A stretch of DNA of 64,000 bases from Rhodospirillales bacterium. GTDB lineage: Bacteria > Pseudomonadota > Alphaproteobacteria > SP197. The DNA lies in NCBI GenBank assembly GCA_014323865.1, contig JACONG010000010.1, forward strand, positions 124,001 to 188,000, read 5' to 3'. The notes under the pieces are model-generated. The model searched no databases, was not told the DNA's origin, and worked only from the letters and a program-made list of their open reading frames with translations. The position numbers and the translations under genes are program-made. Positions 37,318-47,495 of this stretch are shown one piece after another; position 1 is the first letter of the stretch, and each line of letters begins with the position of its first letter.

Positions 37318-38841
37318 ATGACTGAAACCTTCGTAATGACGCCTGGAGTGCTGGGCCATGACGACATCCGGCGTCTGCGCGACGGTTCTATACGGCTTGT
37401 GCTGGACGAAGCCGCATGGCCTGCGGTCGACGTGTCGGCGCAGCTCGTGCTCGACGTGGCCGATAGCGAGGATCGGGTCTATGGCATCAACACGGGCTTT
37501 GGCAGCCTCGCCAGGACCGCGATACCCCGGGACCGCCTGCTCGATCTGCAGCGCCGCATCGTGCTCAGTCATGCCGCCGGAACGGGCGAAGCGCTCGCCG
37601 CCGACGTTGTGCGCCTCGTTCTTGCCCTGAAGATCAACGCGCTGGCGCGCGGTTTCTCCGGTTGTCAGCGCACCACCATCGAGGCCCTTATCGCGCTCTA
37701 CAATGCCGCCGCCCTGCCGGTCGTCCCGTCGAAGGGCTCCGTGGGTGCCTCCGGCGACCTCGCCCCGCTCGCTCATCTCAGCGCCGTTCTGATGGGGGTC
37801 GGCGACGTGCGCATGGCCGGGGACACGGTGTCGGCCGCTGTGGCGCTTGAGCGGATCGGGATCAAGCCGATTGCGTTCTGCGCCAAGGAGGGGCTCGCTC
37901 TGCTCAATGGCACCCAGGTCTCGACGGCCCTTGCGCTCGACGGCCTCTATCGTGCGCAGGACAACTTCGGCGCCGCCATGATCGCGGGTGCGATGTCGGT
38001 CGATGCCTCGCTGGGTGCCGATACACCGTTCGATCCCAGGATATCCGATGCCCGCGGGCAGCCCGGCCAGATCGAGGTTGCGGCAATCTATCGCGGCCTC
38101 CTCGAAGGCAGCGAGATCAGAAAGTCCCATGAGGATTGCGACCGCGTACAGGATCCGTATTCCCTGCGCTGCCAGCCCCAGGTGATGGGTGCCTGCCTGG
38201 ACCATCTTCGGTTTGCCGCCGGCGTGCTACTGCGCGAGGCCAATGCGGTCACCGACAACCCGCTCGTCTTCGCCGCCGAAGGCGATGTGCTCTCGGGTGG
38301 CAACTTCCACGCCGAACCTGTCGCCATGGCCGCCGACGTCATCGCGCTGGCGCTGTCCGAGATCGGCTCGCTCTCCGAACGGCGCATGGCGCTCCTGACG
38401 GATTCGCGCATGAGCGAACTGCCACCCTTCCTGGTCGAGGACAGCGGCGTCAATTCCGGCTTCATGGTCGCCCAGGTCACCGCCGCCGCGCTGGCTGCCG
38501 AAAACAAGCAGCGCGCCACGCCAGTGTCGATCGACAGCCTGCCGACCTCGGCCAATCAGGAAGACCACGTCTCCATGGCCACCCACGGCGCCCGCCGCCT
38601 GGCCGCGATGAACGACAATCTGGCGGAGATCGTTGCCATCGAACTCCTGGGCGCCGCCCAGGGCATCGATTTCCGCAAGCCGCTGAAGACGTCGCCGCCG
38701 TTGGCGGCGGCCCATGGGAGCATTCGCGATGTTGCGGCGTTCTGGGATCAGGACCGCCTGATGGCGCCCGACATTGCGGCCGTGGCAGGACTGGTTCGTG
38801 ACGGTGAGACGCTCAGCGTCGAGTCGCTCGACCTTGCCTAA
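37318..38841 (+). CDS. hutH: Histidine ammonia-lyase
   Basis: 507 residues from ATG 37318, the usual HutH length; the open frame reaches back to 37246 but the added residues are not family-like. The Ala-Ser-Gly at 144-146 (SKGSVGASGDLAPLAH) cyclises to the MIO cofactor. Other family marks: YGINTGFGSLA, LLNGTQVSTA, QDPYSLRCQPQVMGA, TDNPLVF, SMATHGARRL. It removes ammonia from histidine to give urocanate. The 3' end overlaps convergent hutF by 4 bp. No HutC repressor gene is near. Confidence 0.96.
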   Translation: MTETFVMTPGVLGHDDIRRLRDGSIRLVLDEAAWPAVDVSAQLVLDVADSEDRVYGINTGFGSLARTAIPRDRLLDLQRRIVLSHAAGTGEALAADVVRLVLALKINALARGFSGCQRTTIEALIALYNAAALPVVPSKGSVGASGDLAPLAHLSAVLMGVGDVRMAGDTVSAAVALERIGIKPIAFCAKEGLALLNGTQVSTALALDGLYRAQDNFGAAMIAGAMSVDASLGADTPFDPRISDARGQPGQIEVAAIYRGLLEGSEIRKSHEDCDRVQDPYSLRCQPQVMGACLDHLRFAAGVLLREANAVTDNPLVFAAEGDVLSGGNFHAEPVAMAADVIALALSEIGSLSERRMALLTDSRMSELPPFLVEDSGVNSGFMVAQVTAAALAAENKQRATPVSIDSLPTSANQEDHVSMATHGARRLAAMNDNLAEIVAIELLGAAQGIDFRKPLKTSPPLAAAHGSIRDVAAFWDQDRLMAPDIAAVAGLVRDGETLSVESLDLA

Positions 38842-40217
38842 TCCATCAGGTCTTTGACGGCCTTGTGGTAAGCGCGCGCAATCCTCTCTTCATCAGTGTG
38901 GTGACCGTCCTGGATTATGTGGCGGCCACCGACCACGACGTCGGAGACCGTGGTGTCGTTGCCCGAGAAGACGAGGCTGTCGGTGACATGATGGCCACTG
39001 CGGCCGAAGAGGATCGGGTGATTGGGATTGAGCGCAATGAAATCGGCCCGGTTGCCCGCCCTGATGCCGTCGATCGGACGACCGAGTGCCTGCGCACCGC
39101 CGGCGAGTGCGGCGTTCCAGAGTCTCGCGCCCGTGTGGCGTTCGCGATCCGACGCCATCACGTTGCGCAGTTCGCGGCGCAGACGTTGGACATACTCAAG
39201 CCAGCGCAGCTCCTCGACCGGGCTGACCGAGATATGGCTGTCCGAACCGATCCCAAACCGGCCCTCGCCCCGCATGAAAACCCCTAGCGGGAAGATGCCA
39301 TCGCCCAGGTTGGCTTCGGTCGTGGGGCAGAGCCCGGCCACGGCGCGGCTGTGCGCCACCATCCAGATTTCTATCCGGTTGATGTGGGTGGCGTGCACCA
39401 GGCACCAGCGTTCATCGACGGGAAAGTTGTCATAGAGCCAGGTGACCGGGCGCTGGCCCGACCAGGCGATGCAGTCGTCGACCTCCTTGGCCTGTTCGGC
39501 GATGTGAATGTGGACCGGTGCGCCGTCGTCGATCCGGTTGAGTCCGGTCAGCGCTTCGGAGAGCACGCCCTTGCTGACCGCGCGAAGGGAATGCGGCGCG
39601 ATGCCGAGCCGGACCTGCGGGTCATTGCCGTAGCGTTTGCAGAGATCGCCGAAAAGCCGAAGGAAACGGTCGGCACCATTGATAAAGCGGCGCTGCTGCG
39701 TCTGATGTGGCTGCCCGCCGAACCCGCCGTAGGTATAGAGCACCGGCAGCATGGTCATGGCGATACCGGTCCGGTGCGCGGCATCGATCGCGCGATGCGC
39801 CATCTCGCCAAGATCGTCGTAGGGCGTGCCGTCGGGCTGGTGATGCAGGTAGTGGAACTCGCCGACCGTGGTGAATCCGGCCTTGAGCATCTCGAGATAG
39901 AGCTGTGCGGTGATTGCACCGACCTGGCGGGGATCGAGGCGCGCCAGGAACCTGTACATGATCTCGCGCCAGGTCCAGAAGCTGTCCTGGCTGCCGGTGC
40001 CGGCCTTCTCGCCGAGGCCGGCCATGGCACGCTGGAAGGCGTGGCTGTGGAGGTTCGCCATGCCGGGCAGCACAGGACCGGTGAGCCACACCGCACCGCG
40101 GCTTGCCCGGCTGTTGGCCTTGATCGAGGTGATTGCACCGTCGTCGCCGACGACGATGAGCACGTTGTCGCTCCAGCCCTTCGGAAGAAGTGCTGATGTG
40201 GCGAAATAGTCGGTCAT
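38838..40217 (-). CDS. hutF: Formimidoylglutamate deiminase
   Basis: 459 residues. Amidohydrolase fold with metal site HSHAFQRAMAGLG, later HIHIAEQAKEVDDC, LVHATHI and GIGSDSHISVSPVEELRWLE (split). These are HutF hallmarks. It deiminates N-formimino-L-glutamate to N-formyl-L-glutamate and ammonia. This defines the five-step variant of histidine degradation, which then needs N-formylglutamate deformylase HutG; no hutG is seen in the window. Tail-to-tail overlap of 4 bp with hutH. Confidence 0.95.
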   Translation of the reverse strand: MTDYFATSALLPKGWSDNVLIVVGDDGAITSIKANSRASRGAVWLTGPVLPGMANLHSHAFQRAMAGLGEKAGTGSQDSFWTWREIMYRFLARLDPRQVGAITAQLYLEMLKAGFTTVGEFHYLHHQPDGTPYDDLGEMAHRAIDAAHRTGIAMTMLPVLYTYGGFGGQPHQTQQRRFINGADRFLRLFGDLCKRYGNDPQVRLGIAPHSLRAVSKGVLSEALTGLNRIDDGAPVHIHIAEQAKEVDDCIAWSGQRPVTWLYDNFPVDERWCLVHATHINRIEIWMVAHSRAVAGLCPTTEANLGDGIFPLGVFMRGEGRFGIGSDSHISVSPVEELRWLEYVQRLRRELRNVMASDRERHTGARLWNAALAGGAQALGRPIDGIRAGNRADFIALNPNHPILFGRSGHHVTDSLVFSGNDTTVSDVVVGGRHIIQDGHHTDEERIARAYHKAVKDLMD

Positions 40218-40330
40218 GGAGTCGCTGTTGCCCCTGCGAGGCGGAGACTTAAGCGCAGCGACGGGAGGGTCGCAAGCCTTGCCACTGTGACCGCCACAAC
40301 ACTACGGTCGATCCAAGCGGGAGACGAGGC

Positions 40331-41557
40331 ATGTGGGACACACTCTGGCGCAACGCGCGCCTGGCCACCATGGAGGGCGGAGGCGCACCCTACGGTGCCA
40401 TCGAACCCGGCGCGATCGGCGTGAAGGACGGGACGATCGTCTTTTGTGATGCGGAGGCCGAACTGCCCGGCCCGGCCGATACCCTGGCGCGCGATGTTGT
40501 CGACCTCGAATGGCGCTGGGTGACGCCCGGCCTGATCGATTGCCACACTCATCTCGTCTACGGCGGCGATCGTGCCGCCGAATTCGAAATGCGGCTCGGC
40601 GGCGCGCGTTATGAGGCCTTGCTGCAGGCCGGTGGCGGCATTCTCTCAACGGTGCGCGCGACCCGTGACGCCGATCTCGACACGTTGGTCACCGGTGCCC
40701 TCAAGCGGGTCGATGCGCTACGCGCCGAAGGCGTGACAACGATCGAGGTGAAATCCGGCTACGGGCTCGACATCGAGACCGAGTGCACCATGCTGCGCGC
40801 GGCGCGCCGCCTCGGCGAGCTGCGGCCGGTGACAATCGCGACGACGTTTCTGGGCGCGCATGCCCTGCCGCCCGAGTACGAGGGTGAGGCGGACGCCTAC
40901 ATTGATCTTGTCTGCGATGAGGCGATGCCCGCTGTCGCCGAGGAAGGGCTGGCCGATGCGGTCGATGCTTTCTGCGAGCATATCGCCTTCGATGCCGCGC
41001 AGACCGGACGTGTCTTCGCAAAAGCCAGGCACCTCGGCCTGCCGGTGAAGCTTCATGCCGAACAGCTCTCGGACATGGGCGGGGCAGCGCTCGCCGCGCG
41101 TTGTGGTGCGCTGTCGTGCGATCATCTCGAGTTCCTGTCGGAGGAAGGCGCTGCTGCGATGGCCGAAGCGGGCACCGTGGCCGTCATGCTGCCCGGGGCC
41201 TTTTACTTCCTGCGCGACACCAACGTGCCGCCGGTCGATCTCTTGCGCCGGTCGGGCGTGCCCATGGCGGTCTCGACCGACTGCAATCCCGGAAGCTCGC
41301 CGGCGACCTCGCTTCTGCTGATGATGAACATGGCGGCGATACTTTTCCGCATGACGCCGGAGGAAGCGCTGGCCGGCACGACGCGCGAGGCGGCCCGGGC
41401 CCTTGGCATGCTCGCCACACGCGGCACTCTGAGCGTCGGCAAGGCCGCCGATCTGGCGATCTGGGATATCGAACGACCCGCCGAGCTGAGCTACCGCATC
41501 GGCTTCAATTCCCTGCACCGTGCGGTCAAGGACGGCACAACGGTTGTGCCGGCCTGA
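40331..41557 (+). CDS. hutI: Imidazolonepropionase
   Basis: 408 residues; GGGAGACGAGG precedes the ATG. Metal ligands and substrate residues: [20 protein letters not shown] region near residue 70 ([10 protein letters not shown]), [34 protein letters not shown], and [16 protein letters not shown]. It opens the imidazolone ring to N-formiminoglutamate. It is divergent from hutF across 113 bp, which should carry both promoters; I see no clear HutC-like operator there. Confidence 0.96.
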   Translation: MWDTLWRNARLATMEGGGAPYGAIEPGAIGVKDGTIVFCDAEAELPGPADTLARDVVDLEWRWVTPGLIDCHTHLVYGGDRAAEFEMRLGGARYEALLQAGGGILSTVRATRDADLDTLVTGALKRVDALRAEGVTTIEVKSGYGLDIETECTMLRAARRLGELRPVTIATTFLGAHALPPEYEGEADAYIDLVCDEAMPAVAEEGLADAVDAFCEHIAFDAAQTGRVFAKARHLGLPVKLHAEQLSDMGGAALAARCGALSCDHLEFLSEEGAAAMAEAGTVAVMLPGAFYFLRDTNVPPVDLLRRSGVPMAVSTDCNPGSSPATSLLLMMNMAAILFRMTPEEALAGTTREAARALGMLATRGTLSVGKAADLAIWDIERPAELSYRIGFNSLHRAVKDGTTVVPA

Positions 41558-41671
41558 CATCGGGCTGGCACTTTTGTGAAGACCTGCGACTGGCCTCTCG
41601 GCCGGCGCACCCCTAATCTCCCGCTCAGAGGGCAGTGGACGGCTTCATCAAACCGAACGAGAGGGGAAATC

Positions 41672-42193
41672 ATGACTCGCAAAATTCTGCTCGCAGTGTT
41701 GGTCGCCTTTGGATTCGGTGTCGCCGCCGGTGGCACCGCGCATGCCAATGCCGGGACCGCGGTCAACATCACGCCCGACGGCATCGCCATCGGTGGCTGG
41801 GACACTGTGGCGTACTTCACGGAGAACCGCGCCGTCGCCGGTTCGGAAGAGTTCTCCCACGAGTGGGACGGTGCCACGTGGCTCTTCTCGTCTGCCGAGA
41901 ACCGCGATCTGTTCGCTGGCGACCCCGAGACCTATGCGCCGCAGTTCGGCGGTTGGTGCGCCTATGCTCTCTCGAAGGGCCCGTATGCTGCCGAAGTCGA
42001 CCCGGAGAATGCCTGGACGGTGCGCGACGGGATGCTCTACCTGAACTGGAACGAGCGCGTCAGGAACGGCTGGCTGCGCAACAATGTCGACAACGATATC
42101 AAGGTCGGCGAGCGCAACTGGGGCATTGTCTCCGAGGACATCCTTGCCGGCCATGCGAGCTACAGCCGCAAGTCGGACTCGCCCTGGAACTGA
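41672..42193 (+). CDS. Exported YHS-domain protein
   Basis: 173 residues from ATG 41672, with GAGAGGGGA upstream; the longer open frame to 41576 lacks a ribosome site. Signal peptide MTRKILLAVLVAFGFGVAAG ending at about AHA-NA. The mature part is a YHS domain (GGWDTVAYFTENRAVAGSEE, WLFSSAENRDLFAGDPETYA, FGGWCAYALSKG) with a Cys and Tyr suited to metal binding. YHS proteins are linked to heavy-metal or copper handling; this one is probably periplasmic. Sits between hut genes with no obvious pathway link. Its stop directly abuts the end of the reverse-strand ORF at 42194. Confidence 0.85.
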   Translation: MTRKILLAVLVAFGFGVAAGGTAHANAGTAVNITPDGIAIGGWDTVAYFTENRAVAGSEEFSHEWDGATWLFSSAENRDLFAGDPETYAPQFGGWCAYALSKGPYAAEVDPENAWTVRDGMLYLNWNERVRNGWLRNNVDNDIKVGERNWGIVSEDILAGHASYSRKSDSPWN

Positions 42194-42595
42194 TCACGTT
42201 CTGATCGACCGCGCCGGTATCCGGCGCGCGATGGGTTGTCGCATGACTGGTACCTGGCCCATCTGTTGCGCTTCGTGCTTGGCGGTGCCGGCCTGGTTTT
42301 CATCGCGCCCACGGAGGTGATGGCGAACGGTCGTCACACCCCGGACGATCTCGGCCTGTGGCGCGATGATCAGCACGCCGCGGTCTTCCTCGGCGATGAT
42401 GAAACGGTCTTCCGTGCTGAGAACGGTCGGCAGGTAGCCCCGCCAATATGCAGGCCCGGTGCGCGCCAGGTGGGTCTCAAGCGCATCCAGCGGGAAGAAC
42501 GGTGCATGGCCCTTTTCCCGCGCGGTGCGGTGAACCCGCGCAATGCCGTCTGCGCCTGCTTCCCGTGCCTCGCGATGCCGGAACGTCTCGCTCAC
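42194..42595 (-). CDS. Small protein with GNAT-like N-terminus, possibly truncated
   Basis: 133 residues from a GTG that overlaps the hutU stop by 4 bp (translational coupling). The first about 75 residues read like the start of a GNAT acetyltransferase ([20 protein letters not shown], then [14 protein letters not shown]). The rest ([16 protein letters not shown] to the end) is basic and not family-like, and the acetyl-CoA-binding region is missing. Either a decayed acetyltransferase or a short protein of unknown role. Confidence 0.35.
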   Translation of the reverse strand: MSETFRHREAREAGADGIARVHRTAREKGHAPFFPLDALETHLARTGPAYWRGYLPTVLSTEDRFIIAEEDRGVLIIAPQAEIVRGVTTVRHHLRGRDENQAGTAKHEAQQMGQVPVMRQPIARRIPARSIRT

Positions 42596-44268
42596 CCCTG
42601 TCCCAGCATCGGCAGGTTCAGGCGCTGCTCGGTGGCGCAGTCGATCGCCTCCTGATAGCCGGCGTCGGCATGGCGCATCACGCCGGTCGCGGGATCATTG
42701 GTCAGCACATTCTCCAGGCGACGGCCGGCCTCTTCGCTGCCGTCGCACACGACAACCATGCCGGCGTGCTGGCTGTAGCCGATCCCGACCCCGCCGCCGT
42801 TGTGGATCGAGACCCATGTCGCGCCCGAGGCAACGTTCAGCATGGCGTTGAGCAGGGGCCAGTCGGCCACGGCGTCCGAACCGTCCCGCATGTCCTCGGT
42901 CTCGCGGTTGGGACTCGCCACCGAACCCGAGTCCAGGTGGTCGCGGCCGATCACGATCGGTGCCTTGAGCACGCCGTCGCGCACCATCCTGTTGAAGGCG
43001 AGGCCGGCACGCGCACGGTCGCCCAGACCGATCCAGCAGATGCGTGCGGGTAGACCCTGGAAGCTGATGCGCTCCCTGGCCATGTCGAGCCAGCGGTGAA
43101 GGTGTGGATTGTCGGGCACGGCCTCCTTCATCATGGCATCGGTCGCGTAAATGTCCTCGGGATCGCCCGACAACGCGCACCAGCGGAACGGGCCGACACC
43201 GCGACAGAACAGCGGCCGGATATAGGCCGGGACGAAACCCGGAAAGTCGAAGGCGTTCTCGAGGCCGTTCTCCAGCGCCATCTGGCGGATGTTGTTGCCG
43301 TAGTCGAAGGTGGGAACACCCACCTTCTGGAAGTCGAGCATGGCCTGAACGTGCAGCTTCATGCTCTCCCGTGCGGCCTGTTCGGTGCCCGCGGGATCGC
43401 TCCGGCTCCGTTCCTCCCACTCCTCCAGGGTCCAGCCTGCCGGAAGGTAGCCGTTGATGGGGTCATGGGCACTCGTCTGGTCCGTCACCATGTCAGGCCG
43501 GATGCCCTTTTCGACCATCTGAGGCAGCAGTTCGGCGCAGTTGCCGACCAGCCCGACCGAGACGGCTTCGCCCGAGGCCCTGGCCTGGTCGATGATCCCA
43601 AGGGCCTCGTCCAGCGAGATTGCCATCCGGTCGAGGTAGCGGGTTTCCAGACGGCGATCGATGCGGCTCGGACGGCACTCGATAGCCAGCATTGAGGCGC
43701 CCGCCATCGTGGCTGCCAGCGGCTGCGCGCCGCCCATGCCGCCGAGGCCTCCGGTCAGGATCCACTTGCCCGTGAGGTCGCCGCCGAAGTGCTGGCGGCC
43801 AGCCTCCACTAAGGTCTCATAGGTGCCCTGAACGATCCCCTGGCTGCCGATGTAGATCCAGGAACCGGCCGTCATCTGACCGTACATCATGAGGCCCTTG
43901 CGATCGAGCTCGTGGAAGTGGTCCCACGAATTCCAGTGGCCGACGAGGTTCGAGTTCGCGATCAGAACGCGGGGTGCGTCCTTGTGGGTGCGGAAGACGC
44001 CGACCGGCTTGCCCGACTGCACCAGCAGCGTTTCGTTGTCCTCGAGCTCGCGTAGAGCGCCGCAGATTCGGTCGAAGCTGCCCCAGTCGCGGGCGGCGCG
44101 GCCGATGCCGCCGTAGACCACCAGCTCCTCGGGCTTTTCGGCCACGTTGGGATCAAGGTTGTTCATCATCATCCGCAGAGGCGCTTCGGTCAGCCAGCTC
44201 TTCGCGGTGATCTCCGTACCCGTCGGCGCAATCACCTCGCGCGCGTTGGCGAAACGGTCGTCAGACAT
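42592..44268 (-). CDS. hutU: Urocanate hydratase
   Basis: 558 residues from ATG 44268, with GGGAGAGGA upstream; family length 550-560. The reading frame continues upstream without homology. NAD+-dependent fold: [73 protein letters not shown], and the catalytic-region Cys in [13 protein letters not shown]. It converts urocanate to 4-imidazolone-5-propionate. It lies on the opposite strand from hutH and hutI, so the pathway is split over at least four transcripts. Confidence 0.97.
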   Translation of the reverse strand: MSDDRFANAREVIAPTGTEITAKSWLTEAPLRMMMNNLDPNVAEKPEELVVYGGIGRAARDWGSFDRICGALRELEDNETLLVQSGKPVGVFRTHKDAPRVLIANSNLVGHWNSWDHFHELDRKGLMMYGQMTAGSWIYIGSQGIVQGTYETLVEAGRQHFGGDLTGKWILTGGLGGMGGAQPLAATMAGASMLAIECRPSRIDRRLETRYLDRMAISLDEALGIIDQARASGEAVSVGLVGNCAELLPQMVEKGIRPDMVTDQTSAHDPINGYLPAGWTLEEWEERSRSDPAGTEQAARESMKLHVQAMLDFQKVGVPTFDYGNNIRQMALENGLENAFDFPGFVPAYIRPLFCRGVGPFRWCALSGDPEDIYATDAMMKEAVPDNPHLHRWLDMARERISFQGLPARICWIGLGDRARAGLAFNRMVRDGVLKAPIVIGRDHLDSGSVASPNRETEDMRDGSDAVADWPLLNAMLNVASGATWVSIHNGGGVGIGYSQHAGMVVVCDGSEEAGRRLENVLTNDPATGVMRHADAGYQEAIDCATEQRLNLPMLGQG

Positions 44269-44386
44269 GGCGTCATCCTCTCCCTGAAGCCGGGGCGGCG
44301 CGGAGTCTGACCTATCACTCCGCCCATGCCGTGGCCACACGTGGTGCCGATTTCCGGTCGCACCCTCTTTCCGCTGGTTCCCGATC

Positions 44387-45373
44387 GTGCGAGGAAGCCC
44401 GCTTTCGGCTCCGCACAGTGGGCGACTTCGGAAAGATGGGCGGTACCCCTTGGAAGGATTTTTGGCACTGGGATTTCTGATCGGCATGCAGCATGCGCTG
44501 GAGGCCGATCATCTGGCAGCCGTGGGTGCCATGGCGGCAGGTCAGCCGTCCTCGCGGCGATCTTTGGCCCTGCGCGGCGCGGCCTGGGGGTTGGGCCATA
44601 CGATCACGCTGTTCGCGCTCTGCTCGGCGGCGGTCCTTCTCGGCCTGCACCTCAGTGAGCGCCTGAGCGCGACACTGGAGTTCGGAGTCGGTGTCATGCT
44701 CGTGCTGCTCGGCGCGGATGTGCTGTGGTGCCTGCGTCGGAAGAAGGTGCACTTCCACGTCCATCGCCATGACGATGGCAAACCTCATCTCCACGCACAC
44801 AGCCACGCCGAGGCGTCCGGTCCGCATGATGGGGACCCGCATCGCCATGAGCATCCCCGGGGTCTGCCGATGCGTGCCCTGGCGGTCGGTCTGGTTCACG
44901 GTACGGCCGGGTCCGCCGGCCTGCTCGCGCTCGTGGTCGCGGCCACGCAGGATGCGGTCGTGGCGCTGATCTATGTCGTCCTGTTCGGCGCCGGCTCGAT
45001 CCTGGGAATGGTGGCGCTGTCGATGGTCGCAGCCTGGCCGCTCGGAGCCGCCGAACGCCATGCACGCCGGGCGCATCGCGCGCTCAGCATCGGGGCAGGG
45101 GCATTGGCGATCGTCATCGGCATCAATATTGTAGCAGAAACGGGTGCGTTGGCCTGGGGCTTGCACCAGGCTTGGCAAGACAAGCTGTCTGGGCCGCCAG
45201 GCCTGCGGAACACCATGACACAAATGCTTTCCGCGCCACGATCCGAGTTCATCGGTCTCGACGATGGAGTCGTGCTTCTCAGCAGCGGCGGACAAAGCCC
45301 GATGCTCGTGCATCATCGTGACGCGTTTGAACGCTATGCAACCGACCGTGCCAATGGTGAAAAACGGCGATGA
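44387..45373 (+). CDS. NicO/UreH-type metal transporter with doubtful C-terminus
   Basis: 328 residues from GTG 44387; a TTG at 44450 would begin at [20 protein letters not shown] and is more family-like. The signature [20 protein letters not shown] and [16 protein letters not shown] mark the Ni/Co transporter group. A long His-rich cytoplasmic loop follows ([20 protein letters not shown]), then [20 protein letters not shown]. About six membrane helices. After GLHQAW (about residue 265) the last about 60 residues are not membrane-like or family-like and run into the decayed intergenic region, so the native stop may be lost. Second NicO system in the window. Confidence 0.8.
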   Translation: MRGSPLSAPHSGRLRKDGRYPLEGFLALGFLIGMQHALEADHLAAVGAMAAGQPSSRRSLALRGAAWGLGHTITLFALCSAAVLLGLHLSERLSATLEFGVGVMLVLLGADVLWCLRRKKVHFHVHRHDDGKPHLHAHSHAEASGPHDGDPHRHEHPRGLPMRALAVGLVHGTAGSAGLLALVVAATQDAVVALIYVVLFGAGSILGMVALSMVAAWPLGAAERHARRAHRALSIGAGALAIVIGINIVAETGALAWGLHQAWQDKLSGPPGLRNTMTQMLSAPRSEFIGLDDGVVLLSSGGQSPMLVHHRDAFERYATDRANGEKRR

Positions 45374-45622
45374 CGCCGGACGAACACGCCTTCGTCGGCA
45401 ACGCATCGGAGGGCATCGCCCGCTTGATCTCGTCGATCGACTCGCGTCCGGGCCAGTCCTCATCTCTTCAACAGCGTTGATGACGTCGACCGCTATCTCG
45501 CGTTGCAAGCGGCCTGAAATCCTGAAGCCCCAGCAGTGTAAGGGTTTGTGGTCGGGTTCACATCGTCGAGAAGTTTGATTGGACCCCTTGCCGGGGTGTG
45601 ACGGAGTGCACATATCCATCTC
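45374..45622. other. Non-coding, probably decayed stretch
   Basis: About 250 bp with no supportable gene. Short frames give unnatural compositions. It leads into the candidate small RNA promoter at 45588-45616 (TTGCCG, 17 bp, CATATC). Confidence 0.4.
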
Positions 45623-45796
45623 ATGAGACGTCGGTCCCGGGCTTCGCGCCCGGTGCCGGGCGATACGTCCACTCCCCCGGGACCCGCCCGGTGGACGCGG
45701 TCCGTATCCTCGTCCCCGACCATACGACCGCAAGCCGGCCGACGTTCTTAAGCCGCGCCGCTCCCGGCTCCCTCTCCGGGGGCGGCGTGCGTTTTT
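45623..45796 (+). ncRNA. Candidate structured small RNA of unknown class
   Basis: Three independent signs fit one short transcript. A promoter-like pair, TTGCCG (45588-45593), 17 bp, CATATC (45611-45616), predicts a start near 45623. A closed structure follows: outer stem ACGTCGG (45628-45634) with CCGACGT (45739-45745); hairpin CCGGGC/GCCCGG (45637-45653); hairpin GATAC-TCCAC with GTGGA-GTATC (45662-45708). A strong terminator ends it at 45796. No protein is encoded. The length (about 170 nt) is in the range of 6S-like RNAs, but I cannot match it to a known class. It could instead be the structured 3' UTR of the NicO gene. Confidence 0.45.
45757..45796 (+). terminator. Intrinsic terminator
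   Basis: GCCGCTCCCGG (45757-45767) pairs with CCGGGGGCGGC (45776-45786), 11 bp with one U-G, 8-nt loop, then a T5 run at 45792-45796. Best terminator in the window; ends the candidate RNA and/or the NicO transcript. Confidence 0.8.
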
Positions 45797-45862
45797 GGTG
45801 ATCCCGCATCAATCGCCAGACGCCTGCGGAGCGAGGACCGGCGACTGAGGCTAAAGAAACAA

Positions 45863-46357
45863 CTACCCTGCGAGCAGGGCTCGCAGCCGGGTGATCTGTT
45901 TCTCGACGGAGATCGGGCTCTGCGAGGTGACCTCCAGGCCCTTGTCTTCATAGACATCGCCTGGATGGCTGCGGTGGCGGGCGTCAACGGCAAGGTCGCG
46001 CTCGCGGATCAGGTCTTTCACGAGCGGCTGGAACAGCCGGACCATCCCGGTGATCCATCGGTTGACCGGCCATGTCGCGTCACCGTCGTAGGGAATGGGC
46101 TCCACGCCGCGTTTCATGCCCGAGGTGCGAAGGAAGGTGTGGAAATGGCCGTGTTCGCCAGGCCGTTGATCCTTCGGAACGGCAACGTGATCGGAACGAC
46201 CAAAGGTGAAGGTTTCGGCAACGTTGCGTTCTGTATCGACTGCCATGTCCATGCCGAACGCGATTCTATGCTCTTCATTCCCGAGGAGTACAGGATGTGA
46301 CACAGTCTGCGGCCATGATCTGGGCCGACAGCCGGAAGGGAGGTGCTGTATGCCCAT
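45863..46357 (-). pseudogene. Remnant of a DUF6969-like gene
   Basis: 164 codons. The segment RPGEHGHFHTFLRTSGM and the C-terminal TWPVNRWITGMVRLFQPLVK ... HPGDVYEDKGLEVTSQSPIS resemble two conserved blocks that I recall from DUF6969 proteins, where they are separated by a longer middle section that is missing here; the N-terminal third is not family-like. I read it as an internally deleted, inactive copy. The family recall is from memory and the function of DUF6969 is unknown. Confidence 0.4.
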
Positions 46358-46454
46358 CCCTTCTGTGAGGGGATGCCGGGGAGCGACGATGGTACCGGCT
46401 GGATTGCCCGCGTCCTTCCGACCGAGCCCTGCGCGACCTGCAGTTGATGCTCGA

Positions 46455-47495
46455 CTAGTCCCGAACGATGAAACAGTCGGTCTGCTGTTGTTTCAGCAGG
46501 TCGCAGATAGCCTCGGCTTCGTCGCTGATCGGCAGCGGCCCGGCCTGTAGGCGGAACACGGAGCTGCCGTCATCGCGCAGGGCCGATGTCACCCTGTGCG
46601 GCAGCCCCTTGAGCAGGTCGGGATGGCGTTTCTCAAGGTCGCTCCAGGCGCGCTCGGCGCGGTCTGCGTCGACGTAGGCTGCAACCTGAATGTAGACCGG
46701 CTGAATGTAGACCGGCCCGGATGCCGGTGCCGGGGAGCGAGGGGGTGCTGCGGGATCCTCGATATGGGCGGTCTGGTTGCCGTTTGCGGTGCCCGCCAGC
46801 TGGTCGATGACATCCTCTTCGGCGGGCGGCGGAGGCGGCTCCTCGGGCGTTGGCGGGAAGGTCAGGGACGTCAGGCGACTGATCGCCTGCTCGACTCCGG
46901 CGGCCGCGGCCAGCTCGTAGTAGTGTCGCGCGGTATCAATGTTCCTCTCGACGCCGGATCCGGTCTCGTAGGCAAACCCGAGCGCATACTGTCCCGGAGG
47001 GTAACCCTGATCGGCCGCGAGTGTGAACAATTCGACGGCTGTCTCGGCATTGGCCGCGACTCCGTCGCCGCGCTGGTAGGCGAGACCCATGAGGACCTGA
47101 GCCTGCGTGAGCCCCTGATCGGCGGCCGCCTGCCACCACCGCACGGCTTCGTCCATGCTCGGCGGAACGCCGGCCCCCAGGCGGTAGAGATGCCCCAGAT
47201 TGAACTGCGCGCCGGTATGGCCCTGTTCCGCGGCTCCAAGGTACCACTCGGCGGCTTCGCGATAATCGCGCCCGACACCGTGACCGTTCTCGAAGATCAC
47301 GCCCAGGCCGTACTGACTGTTGGCGTCTCCTGCCTCGGCCAACGGCCACCATTCGGCCATGGCCGCGGCGTAGTCACCGACGGCGAAAGCCTCGACACCT
47401 TCGTCGTATCCGGCGTCGGCGGACGCCGCAAAGAGGGATACGGACAGAAACGCACACAACACGCGTACCCTGACGTTATGGCGCACTCGTCCCAT
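46455..47495 (-). CDS. Exported Sel1-repeat protein with SPOR domain
   Basis: 346 residues from ATG 47495; the open frame further upstream belongs to the cyclase remnant. Signal peptide VRVLCAFLSVSLFAASADA. Residues about 30-220 hold four to five Sel1-type repeats (AEWWPLAEAGDANSQYGLGV, AAEWYLGAAEQGHTGAQFNL, VRWWQAAADQGLTQAQVLMG, VELFTLAADQGYPPGQYALG). A Pro-rich linker (PPTPEEPPPPPAEED) leads to a C-terminal SPOR-like domain (IQVAAYVDADRAERAWSDLE, VFRLQAGPLPISDEAEAICD), which binds peptidoglycan lacking stem peptides. Probably a periplasmic envelope or division-site scaffold. A 15-bp tandem duplication near 46688-46717 repeats VYIQP. Confidence 0.82.
   Translation of the reverse strand: MGRVRHNVRVRVLCAFLSVSLFAASADAGYDEGVEAFAVGDYAAAMAEWWPLAEAGDANSQYGLGVIFENGHGVGRDYREAAEWYLGAAEQGHTGAQFNLGHLYRLGAGVPPSMDEAVRWWQAAADQGLTQAQVLMGLAYQRGDGVAANAETAVELFTLAADQGYPPGQYALGFAYETGSGVERNIDTARHYYELAAAAGVEQAISRLTSLTFPPTPEEPPPPPAEEDVIDQLAGTANGNQTAHIEDPAAPPRSPAPASGPVYIQPVYIQVAAYVDADRAERAWSDLEKRHPDLLKGLPHRVTSALRDDGSSVFRLQAGPLPISDEAEAICDLLKQQQTDCFIVRD

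Noticed and set aside
41567-41580. Possible sigma-54 promoter (TGGCAC ...) before the YHS gene
   Set aside because: The -24 half matches but the -12 GC element is missing at the right spacing.
45541-45800. Cobalamin riboswitch for the NicO gene
   Set aside because: No B12-box-like sequence, and the structure lies downstream of the transporter gene rather than upstream.
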